A DNA stretch of 64,000 bases from Thermomonas carbonis. Its GTDB lineage: Bacteria > Pseudomonadota > Gammaproteobacteria > Xanthomonadales > Xanthomonadaceae. Below, in pieces: positions 34,685 through 43,589 of the stretch. The notes below the pieces were generated by a model, which was not told the origin of the DNA, searched no databases, and saw only the letters and a list, made by a program, of their open reading frames with translations. A program made the translations under genes and the position numbers. Within the stretch, counting starts at the first letter, position 1. The number at the start of each line of letters is the position of its first letter. The stretch spans positions 1,522,001 to 1,586,000 of the forward strand of contig NZ_CP060719.1 of assembly GCF_014396975.1 (NCBI RefSeq). Reading direction: 5' to 3'.

Positions 34685-34709
34685 ATTCACACACAACATA
34701 GTGAATGTT
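34685..34709. promoter_or_regulatory. Candidate operator upstream of the MFS-carboxylesterase operon
   Basis: ATTCAC at 34685 and GTGAAT at 34701 form an inverted repeat with 10 bases between; AACAT and ATGTT at 34695 and 34705 form a second, overlapping one. The ATTCAC half-site also occurs in the palindrome upstream of the TonB receptor and dehydrogenase at 42614-42633. Both may be bound by the TetR protein at 37883-38644. Confidence 0.3.
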
Positions 34710-34881
34710 GACGCCGATGCCGCTTGGCGGCATGATCCGGGCAAGGCTGCTCATGCGGTCTGAAAGCCTGGGAGGGCTCCAATGCGAAAGCGCGTGACCA
34801 CGGCATCCCTGCCGCGGCGATGGTGTCGGGATGTGCCCTTCATCGCGTCGTGGATCGGCCCGCCGGCATTGGAGCATGGCG

Positions 34882-36219
34882 ATGGCGGCGGTTGACCTTG
34901 CCGCGCGGGCGGGCGCAGAACCTGCCAGCAAGCCGCTTCCCGGCGCGTGGGTCGCGCTGGCGATGCTCACTTTCATCTACGTGCTCAATTTCCTCGACCG
35001 TCAGTTGCTGGCGATCCTGGCCAAGCCGATCCAGGACAGCCTGGGTGTCTCCGATACCCAACTGGGGTTGATCGGCGGACTGTACTTCGCGCTGTTCTAC
35101 TGCCTGATCTCGATTCCGGTCGGCTGGCTCGCCGACCGCAGCAACCGGGTCAAGGTGCTCTCGCTCGCATGCGCCATCTGGAGCGCCGCCACCGTGGCCT
35201 GCGGGATGGCGAGCACCTATCCGCAATTGGTGGTCGCGCGGATGAGCGTGGGCGTGGGCGAGGCCGGCGGCGTGCCGCCGTCGTACGCGATCATTTCCGA
35301 CTATTTCCCGCGCGGGCAGCGCGGCACCGCGCTTGGCCTGTTCAACCTGGGGCCGCCGATCGGCGCGGCGATGGGCATCGCCTTCGGTGCATCGATCGCC
35401 GCGGCCTACAGCTGGCGACTGGCTTTCATTCTGGTCGGCGCGATCGGCATCGTGGCCGCGCTGGTGCTGCTGGTGCTGGTGCGTGAACCGGTGCGTGGTG
35501 GCTTGGACGCACCGCGTGCCGATGCGGCATCGACCTCTGCATCCGCCAAGGCCGGTTTCGGCGAAACGATGAAGATGTTCGTGAGTCGCCCGGAGCTGGT
35601 GCTGGCCGCACTGGGCAGTGGCGTGACCCAGATCGTGACCTACGGGCTGGGCAATTTCACCACCCTGTTCCTGATGCGCGAGAAGGGCATGGTGCTGGAG
35701 GAGGTCGCGCTCTGGTACGCGCTGGTGGTCGGCATCGGCATGAGCGCGGGGATCTTCGTGTCCGGGCGGATGATCGACCGCTTCACCCGCCGCTCGCGCA
35801 AGGCCTATGCGCTGCTGCCGGCCGCGACCCTCGCGCTGGCGGTGCCGTTCTACATCGCCTTCGTGTGGGCACCGAGCTGGCCGATGGCCCTGCTGTTCCT
35901 GCTTGGGCCCACCTTCCTCAACTACTTCTACTTGTCCTCCGCAGTCACCCTGGTGCAGGAAGAAGTGCGTCCCGAGCAGCGGGTGATGTCCGGTGCGTTG
36001 CTGCTGCTGGTGATGAACCTGATCGGGCTGGGCCTGGGGCCGACCTTCGTCGGCGCGGCCAGCGACTGGTTCCGCGCCAGCCATCCGGACAACTCGCTGC
36101 AGATGGCCCTGTACACCCTCGTGCCGTTCTACTTCGTCGCCATCGGCCTGTTCCTGTGGCTGGCGCGCGTGCTTGGACGCGGCACACCATCGCCCATCGT
36201 CGGAGGTGCCAGCGCATGA
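34882..36219 (+). CDS. MFS transporter
   Basis: The 445-residue inner-membrane protein has 12 predicted helices. The MFS signature between helices 2 and 3 reads GWLADRSNRVKVL, and the first helix has YVLNFLDRQLLA, as in the anion/phthalate/aromatic-acid permease-like group (Spns-like). The ATG at 34882 is preferred over 34876 because GGAG sits 7 bases before it. It overlaps the carboxylesterase start by four bases (ATGA) and probably exports or imports the same substrate. Confidence 0.88.
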   Translation: MAAVDLAARAGAEPASKPLPGAWVALAMLTFIYVLNFLDRQLLAILAKPIQDSLGVSDTQLGLIGGLYFALFYCLISIPVGWLADRSNRVKVLSLACAIWSAATVACGMASTYPQLVVARMSVGVGEAGGVPPSYAIISDYFPRGQRGTALGLFNLGPPIGAAMGIAFGASIAAAYSWRLAFILVGAIGIVAALVLLVLVREPVRGGLDAPRADAASTSASAKAGFGETMKMFVSRPELVLAALGSGVTQIVTYGLGNFTTLFLMREKGMVLEEVALWYALVVGIGMSAGIFVSGRMIDRFTRRSRKAYALLPAATLALAVPFYIAFVWAPSWPMALLFLLGPTFLNYFYLSSAVTLVQEEVRPEQRVMSGALLLLVMNLIGLGLGPTFVGAASDWFRASHPDNSLQMALYTLVPFYFVAIGLFLWLARVLGRGTPSPIVGGASA

Positions 36220-37862
36220 AACACCGTCGCATCATCGCAAGTTGTGCCGTGGCCGCGGGCCTGGCGCTGTCGCTGTCCTGCATCGCTGGAGGAGTTTCGA
36301 TGACGTCACCCGCAAGCGGCCCGGTCGTGGCCATCCAAAGCGGTTCTGTCGAAGGATCGAACGAGGCCGGCCTGCAGGTGTTCAAGGGCATCCCTTATGC
36401 CGCGCCACCAGTCGGCAAGTTGCGCTGGAAGCCGCCTACCGCAGTCGCGGCATGGAAGGACGTGCGTGCGGCGAAGGACTTCGGCAAGGCCTGCATCCAG
36501 CCGACCACCCGCGCACCGAGCATCTACAGTTCCGATGTCAGCCCGACCGGCGAAGACTGCCTGACCCTCAACGTGTGGGCACCGGATGATGCGAAAAACG
36601 CACCGGTATTCGTGTGGATCCACGGCGGCGCGCTGTGGTCCGGCACCAGCAAGGAAACGATGTACGACGGCAGCGCACTGGCGCGCCAGGGCCTGGTGGT
36701 GGTGTCGATCAATTACCGGATGGGCGTGCTCGGCTACCTGGCGCATCCGCAGCTCAGTGCGGAATCCGCCGATGGCGTGTCCGGCAACTACGGCCTGCTC
36801 GACCAGGTCGCCGCGCTGCAGTGGGTACAGGACAACATCGCCAAGTTCGGTGGCGATGCCGGCAACGTGACCATCGCCGGCGAATCCGCCGGCGGGCTCA
36901 GCGTGCTGTACCTCATGGCCTCGCCGAACGCGCGCGGGCTGTTCCACAAGGCGATCGCGCAGAGCGCGTACATGATCTCCACCCAGCACCTGAAGGAGGA
37001 TCGCTACGGCGTGCCGGCGGCGGAAAAGATCGGAATACAGCTGGCGGCGAAGTCGCAGGTGGTGAACATCGCGGGGCTGCGCGACATCGACGCGCAGGCG
37101 CTGACCGACGGTGCTGCGGTGCTCGGCTTCATGCCGTTCGCTGCAGTCGATGGCAAAGTCCTGCCGCGACAACTGGTGGACAGTTTCGGCCATCGCGAAC
37201 AGGCACCCGTGCCGTTGCTGGTCGGCTTCAACAGCGGCGAGATCCGCTCGCTCACGATGCTCGCGCCGCCGGTGCCGGCGAATGCCGCCGCGTATGAAAG
37301 CGCGATCCGCGAACGCTACGGCGACCTCGCCGACGAGTTCCTGCGCCTGTATCCGTCCAGCGATATGCAGGAAAGCATCTATGCGACCACGCGCGATGCG
37401 CTGTACGGCTGGACCTCGGAGCGGCTGGCGCGCGCGCAGGCGGCGATCGGCCAGCCGTCGTATCTCTATCTGTTCGACCACGGCTATCCGGCGGCGGATG
37501 CGGCCGGCCTGCACGCTTTCCATGCCAGCGAGATCCCGTATGTCTTCGGCACCTTCGACAAGACGCCGCCGCGCTGGCCGAAGGTGGAAGCGGCGCCGCG
37601 CGAGACGCGGATGTCCGACGCGATGATCGGCTACTGGACCAGCTTTGCCCGCGATGGCGTGCCGCAGGCGAAGGGCGAGGCCGCCTGGCCGCGTTTCGCG
37701 CAGGGCAAGTCGTACATGCGTTTCGGCGATGAGCCGCAAGTCGAGCGTGCGTTGATGCCCGGCATGTTCGAACTGCACGAGGCCGCGATGGTGCGCCGGG
37801 CGAAGGCCAACCAGGCCTGGAACTGGAACGTGGGGATGGTCTCGCCGGTCCTCGCCAAGTAA
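36216..37862 (+). CDS. Type-B carboxylesterase, exported
   Basis: The 548-residue protein has a signal peptide. Family motifs are EDCLTLNVW, VFVWIHGGALWSG (oxyanion hole), GESAGG (nucleophile), and a C-terminal His region in FHASEIPYVF. It should hydrolyse ester bonds in the periplasm. GGAGG lies 9 bases before the ATG, which overlaps the MFS stop. In this locus it probably frees an acid that is then activated by the acyl-CoA synthetase at 38699-40303. Confidence 0.9.
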   Translation: MKHRRIIASCAVAAGLALSLSCIAGGVSMTSPASGPVVAIQSGSVEGSNEAGLQVFKGIPYAAPPVGKLRWKPPTAVAAWKDVRAAKDFGKACIQPTTRAPSIYSSDVSPTGEDCLTLNVWAPDDAKNAPVFVWIHGGALWSGTSKETMYDGSALARQGLVVVSINYRMGVLGYLAHPQLSAESADGVSGNYGLLDQVAALQWVQDNIAKFGGDAGNVTIAGESAGGLSVLYLMASPNARGLFHKAIAQSAYMISTQHLKEDRYGVPAAEKIGIQLAAKSQVVNIAGLRDIDAQALTDGAAVLGFMPFAAVDGKVLPRQLVDSFGHREQAPVPLLVGFNSGEIRSLTMLAPPVPANAAAYESAIRERYGDLADEFLRLYPSSDMQESIYATTRDALYGWTSERLARAQAAIGQPSYLYLFDHGYPAADAAGLHAFHASEIPYVFGTFDKTPPRWPKVEAAPRETRMSDAMIGYWTSFARDGVPQAKGEAAWPRFAQGKSYMRFGDEPQVERALMPGMFELHEAAMVRRAKANQAWNWNVGMVSPVLAK

Positions 37863-37882
37863 CGGCGACTTCGCCGCACGTC

Positions 37883-38644
37883 TCAGCGCGTGCGGTTTGC
37901 CGACTTCTTCGCGGGTGCCTTGTTCGCGGGCGTTTTCTTCGCCGCAGGCTTCGGCTTGGCGTCCGCGCTGCCGACGCCCGGTGCCAGCGAATGGAAGCCG
38001 GCGGCCATGAACTTCGCAATGCGCTGTTTGACCGCATTGAAGTCGTCGGAGTGGCAGAGCCCGCCGGACAGGCGGTCGATGCGGCCGGTGCGCGCCAGCG
38101 TGTTCATCAGCGCGCCGGTCACGAAGTGGTAGCCCCAGAAAATGTCTTCGTCGGCATGCCCGGGCAGCGCCTGCTTGAGGATGCCGACCAGCTTCAGCAC
38201 CACCGGGTCGAAGTGCACGTCCATCAGCGCCGCGCCCTCGGGCGTATTGCTGGCGCGGGCACCGAACGCGGCGTAGTTCATCCAGCCTTCGCCGCCCTGC
38301 ACGTACAGGTCCAGGTCGGTGTCCAGGAACGCATGCAGTGCGCCTTCCACCGTCGGCGCGTCGCCGGCCTCGGCGGCGTAGCGATCCAGCGCGGCCATGC
38401 GCGCGCTGCTGGTGACGGCGGCGCGGCGCGCAAACACTTCCTCGAACAGGTTCTGCTTGTCCTGGAAGTAGTAGTGCACCAGCGTGGTGTGGATGCCGAC
38501 GTGCTGGGCGACATCGCGCAGGGTCACGCCGTGCAGGCCGTGCTTCGAAAACAGGTACTCGGCGGCGTCGAGGATCTGCTCGATGCTTTCCGCGCGCTGT
38601 TCCGCCTTGCTGCGGCGCACCCGTTTCTTCAGGGCCTGTGGCAT
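37883..38644 (-). CDS. TetR-family repressor
   Basis: The 253-residue protein has the TetR helix-turn-helix (GVTLRDVAQHVGIHTTLVHYYF), a ligand domain with TetR_C-type pattern, and a basic Lys/Ala/Pro-rich tail of about 25 residues. It lies 54 bases downstream of the acyl-CoA synthetase on the same strand, so it is the last gene of a receptor-ligase-repressor unit. It is the likely binder of the palindromes at 34685 and 42614. Confidence 0.9.
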   Translation of the reverse strand: MPQALKKRVRRSKAEQRAESIEQILDAAEYLFSKHGLHGVTLRDVAQHVGIHTTLVHYYFQDKQNLFEEVFARRAAVTSSARMAALDRYAAEAGDAPTVEGALHAFLDTDLDLYVQGGEGWMNYAAFGARASNTPEGAALMDVHFDPVVLKLVGILKQALPGHADEDIFWGYHFVTGALMNTLARTGRIDRLSGGLCHSDDFNAVKQRIAKFMAAGFHSLAPGVGSADAKPKPAAKKTPANKAPAKKSANRTR

Positions 38645-38698
38645 CGGGTCGCTGCGCTCTTCATCGTCCCCGAGTCTAGGCAGCGCACTCCGCAACCG

Positions 38699-40303
38699 TC
38701 AATCGGATGCGACATCCGCAGTGTCTGCCGACATCGCGTCCTCGCGCAGGCGCTGCTTGTCGATCTTGCCGGTGGCGGCCAGCGGCATCGCGGCCAAGGC
38801 GAACACTGCGTCTGGAAGCCACCACTTCGCGACCTTGCCATGCAGGCAGGCCAGCATGGTATCCGCGTCCAGCACTTCGCCGTCATGCAGTTCCACGAAC
38901 AGCACCGGCCGCTCGCCCCATTTCGGATCCGGTCGCGCGACCACCGCGACCTGGCGCACGGCCGGATGACGGCCGACGATGTCTTCCATCTCCGCCGGAT
39001 TGATCCATTCGCCGCCCGACTTGATCAGGTCCTTGGCGCGTCCGCGGATGCTGAGATGGCCGGCCTCGTCGATGCTGGCGAGGTCGCCGGTATCGAACCA
39101 GCCGTCGGCATCGACCGCGTCGTCGCCGGCCAGGTAATAGCGATCGACCACGCTGGCACCGCGTACCTGCAACTGGCCCTCGTTGCCGTGCTGCTCCGGC
39201 AACGGCAAGCCATCGGCGTCGATGACGCGCATGTCCAGGCCCATCGGCGCGCGACCCGACCCCTGTGCCTCCGACCAGCGCGCGCCCGGCGGGGCGATGG
39301 TGCCAAGCGGCGAGAGTTCGGTCATGCCCCAGCTGGACTGCACCTGCACGCCCAGGCGTTCCTCGATGCGGCGGATCAGTGCCTCCGGGCAGCGCGAACC
39401 ACCGATCAGCACGCGCTTGAGGTCGGGCAGCGCGTCGCCGGTCGCTTCGACATGGTCGACCACGCCCAGCCACAGCGTGTACACGCCGACCGCGAGGGTG
39501 ACGCTTTCTTCGCGCATCAGCGTGGCCAGGTGCGCGCCATCGGCATGGCGCCCGGGCAATACCAGTTTCGCGCCCACTGCCGGTGCCGCGAAGGGCAGGC
39601 CCCAGCCATTGGCATGGAACATCGGCACGCCGACCAGCACGCTGTCGTCGCGCGTGAGTGCCATCGCCTCGGCCTGCAAGGTGCGGAGTGTGTGCAGGTA
39701 ATTGGAGCGGTGCGTGTACAGCACGCCCTTCGGCGCGCCGGTGGTGCCGGAGGTGTAGCAGAGCCCGGCCGATGCGTTTTCGTCGAAGTCGCCCCACGTG
39801 ACCGGCGTGCCCAGGGTTTCAAGCAGGGACTCGTGCGACCACAGGCGCGCGGTCGAGCCGGGCAGCGCTGCATCGCCCGGCAGTGGTTCATCGAGGATCA
39901 CCACGTGTTCGACGCGCGGGCACAGCGGCAGCAGCTCGCACAGCAGCGGCCACAGGCTTGCTGCAACCGCGAGCACGCGATCGTCGGCTTCGTCGATGAT
40001 CGTTGCGAGGTGCTGCACGGTGAAGCGCGGATTGAGCGTGTGGCAGACCAGGCCCGCGCCCATCGTGGCGTAGTAGGTCTCCAGGTGATGGCGGGTATTC
40101 CACGCCAGCGTGCCGACGCGATCGCCGGTCGCCAGCCCGAGTGCGAGCAACGCCCCCGACAACCGGTTGCTGCGCTCGCGCAACGCGGCATAACCGATGC
40201 GATCGACCGCCGTGCCCGGTTCCGCCCACACGATCTCGCGCCGCGGCGCCCAGCGGGCGGCGTGGTCGATGAACTTGTCGACGGTCAGCGCGTGGCGTTG
40301 CAT
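38699..40303 (-). CDS. Acyl-CoA synthetase (AMP-forming, medium/long-chain type)
   Basis: The 534-residue enzyme activates a carboxylic acid to its CoA ester through an acyl-AMP. It shows the P-loop-like [12 protein letters not shown], the A5 motif [11 protein letters not shown], the A7 block [12 protein letters not shown] and the terminal Lys in [12 protein letters not shown]. The acid is unknown, but the neighbours suggest one released by the carboxylesterase. GAGGCACG precedes the ATG at 40303. It follows the TonB receptor by 64 bases with a hairpin between. Confidence 0.9.
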   Translation of the reverse strand: MQRHALTVDKFIDHAARWAPRREIVWAEPGTAVDRIGYAALRERSNRLSGALLALGLATGDRVGTLAWNTRHHLETYYATMGAGLVCHTLNPRFTVQHLATIIDEADDRVLAVAASLWPLLCELLPLCPRVEHVVILDEPLPGDAALPGSTARLWSHESLLETLGTPVTWGDFDENASAGLCYTSGTTGAPKGVLYTHRSNYLHTLRTLQAEAMALTRDDSVLVGVPMFHANGWGLPFAAPAVGAKLVLPGRHADGAHLATLMREESVTLAVGVYTLWLGVVDHVEATGDALPDLKRVLIGGSRCPEALIRRIEERLGVQVQSSWGMTELSPLGTIAPPGARWSEAQGSGRAPMGLDMRVIDADGLPLPEQHGNEGQLQVRGASVVDRYYLAGDDAVDADGWFDTGDLASIDEAGHLSIRGRAKDLIKSGGEWINPAEMEDIVGRHPAVRQVAVVARPDPKWGERPVLFVELHDGEVLDADTMLACLHGKVAKWWLPDAVFALAAMPLAATGKIDKQRLREDAMSADTADVASD

Positions 40304-40333
40304 CGTGCCTCGATCCGGAAAGCGGCAAACGCA

Positions 40334-40354
40334 CCGGCCGCGTGCTGCGGCCGG
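40334..40354 (-). terminator. Hairpin between receptor and acyl-CoA synthetase genes
   Basis: CCGGCCGC pairs perfectly with GCGGCCGG around GTGCT. It lies in the 64-base gap and may lower read-through from the receptor gene; the T run on the minus strand is weak. Confidence 0.4.
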
Positions 40355-40367
40355 CGATGGGCAGTGA

Positions 40368-42533
40368 TCAGAACCATTTGGTCGCGCGCAGGCCGAACTG
40401 GCGCGGCGCACCGGCAAAACGCAGGCCGGAGTTGATCGCCGCCACGTAGCGCTGGTCGGTCAAGTTGGTGCCGTACAGCGTGACCAGCCAGTCGCCGCGT
40501 TGCCAGGCGATCTGCGCGGTGACGATGTTGCGGCTCTCGATCAGGTCGCCGCGCGCTTCGTTCTGGAACAGCGTGGCCCACTGTTCGGAGACGTGGCTGT
40601 AGGTGATGCGCGGGGTGAGCGTGCCGCTGCCGACGGTGAAGCTGCGTTGCACACCGAGGTTGAACGTCAGCTCCGGCGCATAGGTCTGGTCGCGGCCCTT
40701 CAGGTCGATGCAGCTCACGCTGACCGGTCCGGTCAACGGATTGCAGGGCAACACCGAGACGCTGCGAGGATCGGTGGCGTAGAACTGGCCGAGCTTGCTG
40801 CTCAGCACGCCCAGCCCGGAATCGATCCGCCACTTGCCCAGGTAGGCCTGCACCTGCGCCTCGAAACCATGCATCTTGGTGGTTTCGGGGACGTTGAGTT
40901 CGAAGCCGAACACCGGCAGGTCCGGATAGCCGATGGTGACCTGGAAGTTGTCGTAGTTGTTGTAGAAGGTATTGAGCTGGGTGTGCACGCGCCCGTCCAG
41001 CCACACCGCCTTCCAGCCCAACTCGAAGCTCTGCACCTTCTCGCCGTCGAACGGCGCGGGTACGCCGAACCCGACCGGCACATTCAAGCCGCCCGGACGG
41101 AAGCCGGTCGCCGCGAAGGCATACAGGAAGTGATTGGCATCGACCTCGTAGTTCAGTGCGACCTTGCCCGAGAAATTCTTGAACTTCGCGGTCTGGATCG
41201 ACTGGATCGGCGTGCCGTATTGGGAAACGTCGATGTTGTTGGTGGTGTCGCTGTGCGCATAGCGCCCACCGAGTTCCAGCTCCAGCTTGTCGGTGATGTT
41301 GAAGCCCACCTGGCCGAACAGCGCCGAGGTCTTCTTCGGGTTGGTGCCCTCCAGGCGGTACTCGGTGAACACGCTGCCCGGAGGCGCGCCGATCACGAAC
41401 TCGCCGGGCAGGAAGGTGTAGGTGTCCTTCTGCCAGTACGCGCCGAGGATCCAGTTGATCCGGCCCGTCTCCGGTGAGATCAGGTTGAACTCCTGCGACC
41501 AGATGGTTTCGTCGACCACGTCGCGGAAGATGGTGTTGCCGGTGCTGGTGCCGTCGAGGTCGGCCGCATACGCGGTCTGGCCCTGCTGGTAGCCACTGGT
41601 CGAGCGGAACCTGATGCCATTGGCGAAACGGTAGTCGAGCTTCAGCACCGAACGAGTGAAACGGTCGTGCGCCTTCATCTCCGCATTGGCGGTGATGTCG
41701 AACAGGTCGTTGGTCGCGGTCACCGGATCGGACGGATACGCGCCCATGTCGAGGTCGTTGTAGTCGGTCTTGAACAGCACCGACAACGCCTCGCTCGGCG
41801 TCCACAGCAGGCCAAGCCGCGCGCTGCGCGAACGCAGGCGGCCGTCGCTGCCGGTCCACGGCCCGGTGATGTCCCAGAAACTGTCGCGGTTCTCGCCATT
41901 GACCGAGATGCGCGCCGCCAGCGTCTCGCCGATCGGCAGGTTGATCGCGCCCTGCAGGGCCACGTCGCTGTAGTTGCCGAGCTGGCCGGCCACGTAGCCT
42001 TCGACTTCGCCGCCGACCACCGGATCCTTGGAGGTGACGAACACCGCGCCGCCGGTGGCGTTCTGGCCGACGAAGGTGCCCTGCGGCCCGCGCAACACTT
42101 CAACGCTGGCGATATCGTAATAGGGTTCGCCGGCGAAGTAGCCGGGGAAGGTGGCCACGCCATCGCGATAGGTGATCACGCCGGTGGTGGTCTGGGTGTT
42201 GTGTTCGGCCTTGCCGATGCCGCGGATGTTGAAGTCGATGCCCTGGCCGAAGTTGTTGACCGTCGCCGAGGGGGTGGCGAACTGCAGCTGGTCGACCACG
42301 CTGACGCCCCACTTCTCGAGGTCCTCGCCGCTGAGCACGGTGGCCGCAAGCGGCGTGGTCTGCAGCGGTTCGTCGCGACGTTCGGCGGTGACCACCACGG
42401 TGTCGAGGGTGCGCGCCTGCTGGTCGGCATCGTCCGCCTCCGGCGTTGCGGACTGCGCGGCCGCAGTGCCGCCCCACGTGAGCAGCAGCAACGGGATCGC
42501 CACGCTCAAGGCGTGCCTTCTGAAACCCTTCAT
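40368..42533 (-). CDS. TonB-dependent receptor
   Basis: The 721-residue outer-membrane receptor has a signal peptide ending TAAAQS, a TonB box-like TLDTVVVTAERRDEPLQ, a plug with VEVLRGPQGTFVGQNATGGAV, and a barrel ending in RATKWF. The plug belongs to the RGPQG-type group typical of sphingomonad/xanthomonad catabolic receptors, not of siderophore uptake alone. A strong GGAGGACTC precedes the ATG at 42533. It is divergent from the dehydrogenase. Confidence 0.92.
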   Translation of the reverse strand: MKGFRRHALSVAIPLLLLTWGGTAAAQSATPEADDADQQARTLDTVVVTAERRDEPLQTTPLAATVLSGEDLEKWGVSVVDQLQFATPSATVNNFGQGIDFNIRGIGKAEHNTQTTTGVITYRDGVATFPGYFAGEPYYDIASVEVLRGPQGTFVGQNATGGAVFVTSKDPVVGGEVEGYVAGQLGNYSDVALQGAINLPIGETLAARISVNGENRDSFWDITGPWTGSDGRLRSRSARLGLLWTPSEALSVLFKTDYNDLDMGAYPSDPVTATNDLFDITANAEMKAHDRFTRSVLKLDYRFANGIRFRSTSGYQQGQTAYAADLDGTSTGNTIFRDVVDETIWSQEFNLISPETGRINWILGAYWQKDTYTFLPGEFVIGAPPGSVFTEYRLEGTNPKKTSALFGQVGFNITDKLELELGGRYAHSDTTNNIDVSQYGTPIQSIQTAKFKNFSGKVALNYEVDANHFLYAFAATGFRPGGLNVPVGFGVPAPFDGEKVQSFELGWKAVWLDGRVHTQLNTFYNNYDNFQVTIGYPDLPVFGFELNVPETTKMHGFEAQVQAYLGKWRIDSGLGVLSSKLGQFYATDPRSVSVLPCNPLTGPVSVSCIDLKGRDQTYAPELTFNLGVQRSFTVGSGTLTPRITYSHVSEQWATLFQNEARGDLIESRNIVTAQIAWQRGDWLVTLYGTNLTDQRYVAAINSGLRFAGAPRQFGLRATKWF

Positions 42534-42607
42534 GAGTCCTCCCTCCCAGGATTCGTCGGTCGCGCGGATTGCGCGAGTGGGCCTATCTGACACCGTCTTT
42601 TGTCAAA

Positions 42608-42633
42608 CGTCAATATTCATTCACGAATGAATA
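42608..42633. promoter_or_regulatory. Palindromic operator in the TonB-receptor/dehydrogenase promoter
   Basis: TATTCATTC and GAATGAATA (42614-42622 and 42625-42633) form a perfect 9-bp inverted repeat with a two-base spacer. On the minus strand TTGACG (42613-42608) abuts it as a likely -35 for the receptor, with CAGAT at the right distance for a weak -10. A repressor bound here would block both divergent genes. The TetR protein of this locus is the obvious candidate; that link is inference. Confidence 0.55.
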
Positions 42634-42704
42634 AAGATATTTACCGCCCCTGGCACCAGTGCTAGTCTCGCCCGCGCCCTTCCGGGCAGGACTGGAGCTT
42701 CAAG

Positions 42705-43589
42705 ATGATCGATCTGGCGGGGCGGGTGGCGATCGTGACGGGGGCCGGCGGTGGCCTGGGCCGGCAACATGCGTTGCTGCTGGCATCGCGCGGCGCGAAG
42801 GTGGTGGTGAACGACCTTGGCGACGGTGCGCAAACGGTCGCCGCGGAGATCGTCGCGGCCGGCGGCCAGGCGCGTGCGCTGCAATGCTCGGTCACCGATG
42901 CCGCCGCGGTGCAGGCGATGGTCGATGGCGTGCTCGCCGAATGGGGCCGCATCGACATTCTGGTCAACAACGCCGGCATCCTGCGCGACAAGTCGTTCGC
43001 GAAGATGGCGCTGGAGGATTTCCGCCTGGTGGTCGACGTGCACCTGATGGGCGCCGCCCACTGCACCAAGGCGGTGTGGGACGCGATGCGCGCGCAGGGC
43101 TACGGCCGCATCGTGATGACCACCTCGTCCTCCGGCCTCTACGGCAACTTCGGCCAGGCCAATTACGGTGCCGCGAAGATGGCGCTGGTCGGCCTGATGC
43201 AGACGCTGGCGCTGGAAGGCGCGAAGCACGACATCCGGGTCAACTGCCTGGCACCGACCGCGTACACGCGGATGATGGAAGGGATCCTGCCCGACGACCA
43301 ACTGGCCTTGCTCGATCCCGCGCTGGTCAGCCCCGCGGTGCTCGCATTGGTGGCCGATAACGCACCGACCCGCGCGATCCTCTGCGCCGGCGCTGGCGGC
43401 TATGAACTGGCGCAGATCACCCTGACCCAGGGCATCCACTTGGGTGCGGCACCCACCGCAGAATCCTTGCTGCAACGCTGGGCCGAACTCGCTGATCGCG
43501 ATGGCGAAATGGTGCCGGGCACCGGCTTCGACCAGGCCCGCCACGAGTTGCGAAAGGCCGGTTTCGACTTCGACGCCGCAGCGAGTTAA
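42705..43589 (+). CDS. Short-chain dehydrogenase (hydroxyacyl-CoA/17-beta-HSD4-like)
   Basis: The 294-residue enzyme has the Rossmann start VAIVTGAGGGLGRQHALLLA, VVVNDLG, the NNAG motif and YxxxK as YGAAK. The VVNDLG and GRQHA pattern matches the (3R)-hydroxyacyl-CoA dehydrogenase domain of multifunctional enzyme type 2 and steroid side-chain enzymes. It probably oxidises the CoA ester made by the neighbouring ligase. GGAG precedes the ATG. Its stop overlaps the convergent prpF stop (TTAA at 43586-43589). Confidence 0.88.
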   Translation: MIDLAGRVAIVTGAGGGLGRQHALLLASRGAKVVVNDLGDGAQTVAAEIVAAGGQARALQCSVTDAAAVQAMVDGVLAEWGRIDILVNNAGILRDKSFAKMALEDFRLVVDVHLMGAAHCTKAVWDAMRAQGYGRIVMTTSSSGLYGNFGQANYGAAKMALVGLMQTLALEGAKHDIRVNCLAPTAYTRMMEGILPDDQLALLDPALVSPAVLALVADNAPTRAILCAGAGGYELAQITLTQGIHLGAAPTAESLLQRWAELADRDGEMVPGTGFDQARHELRKAGFDFDAAAS

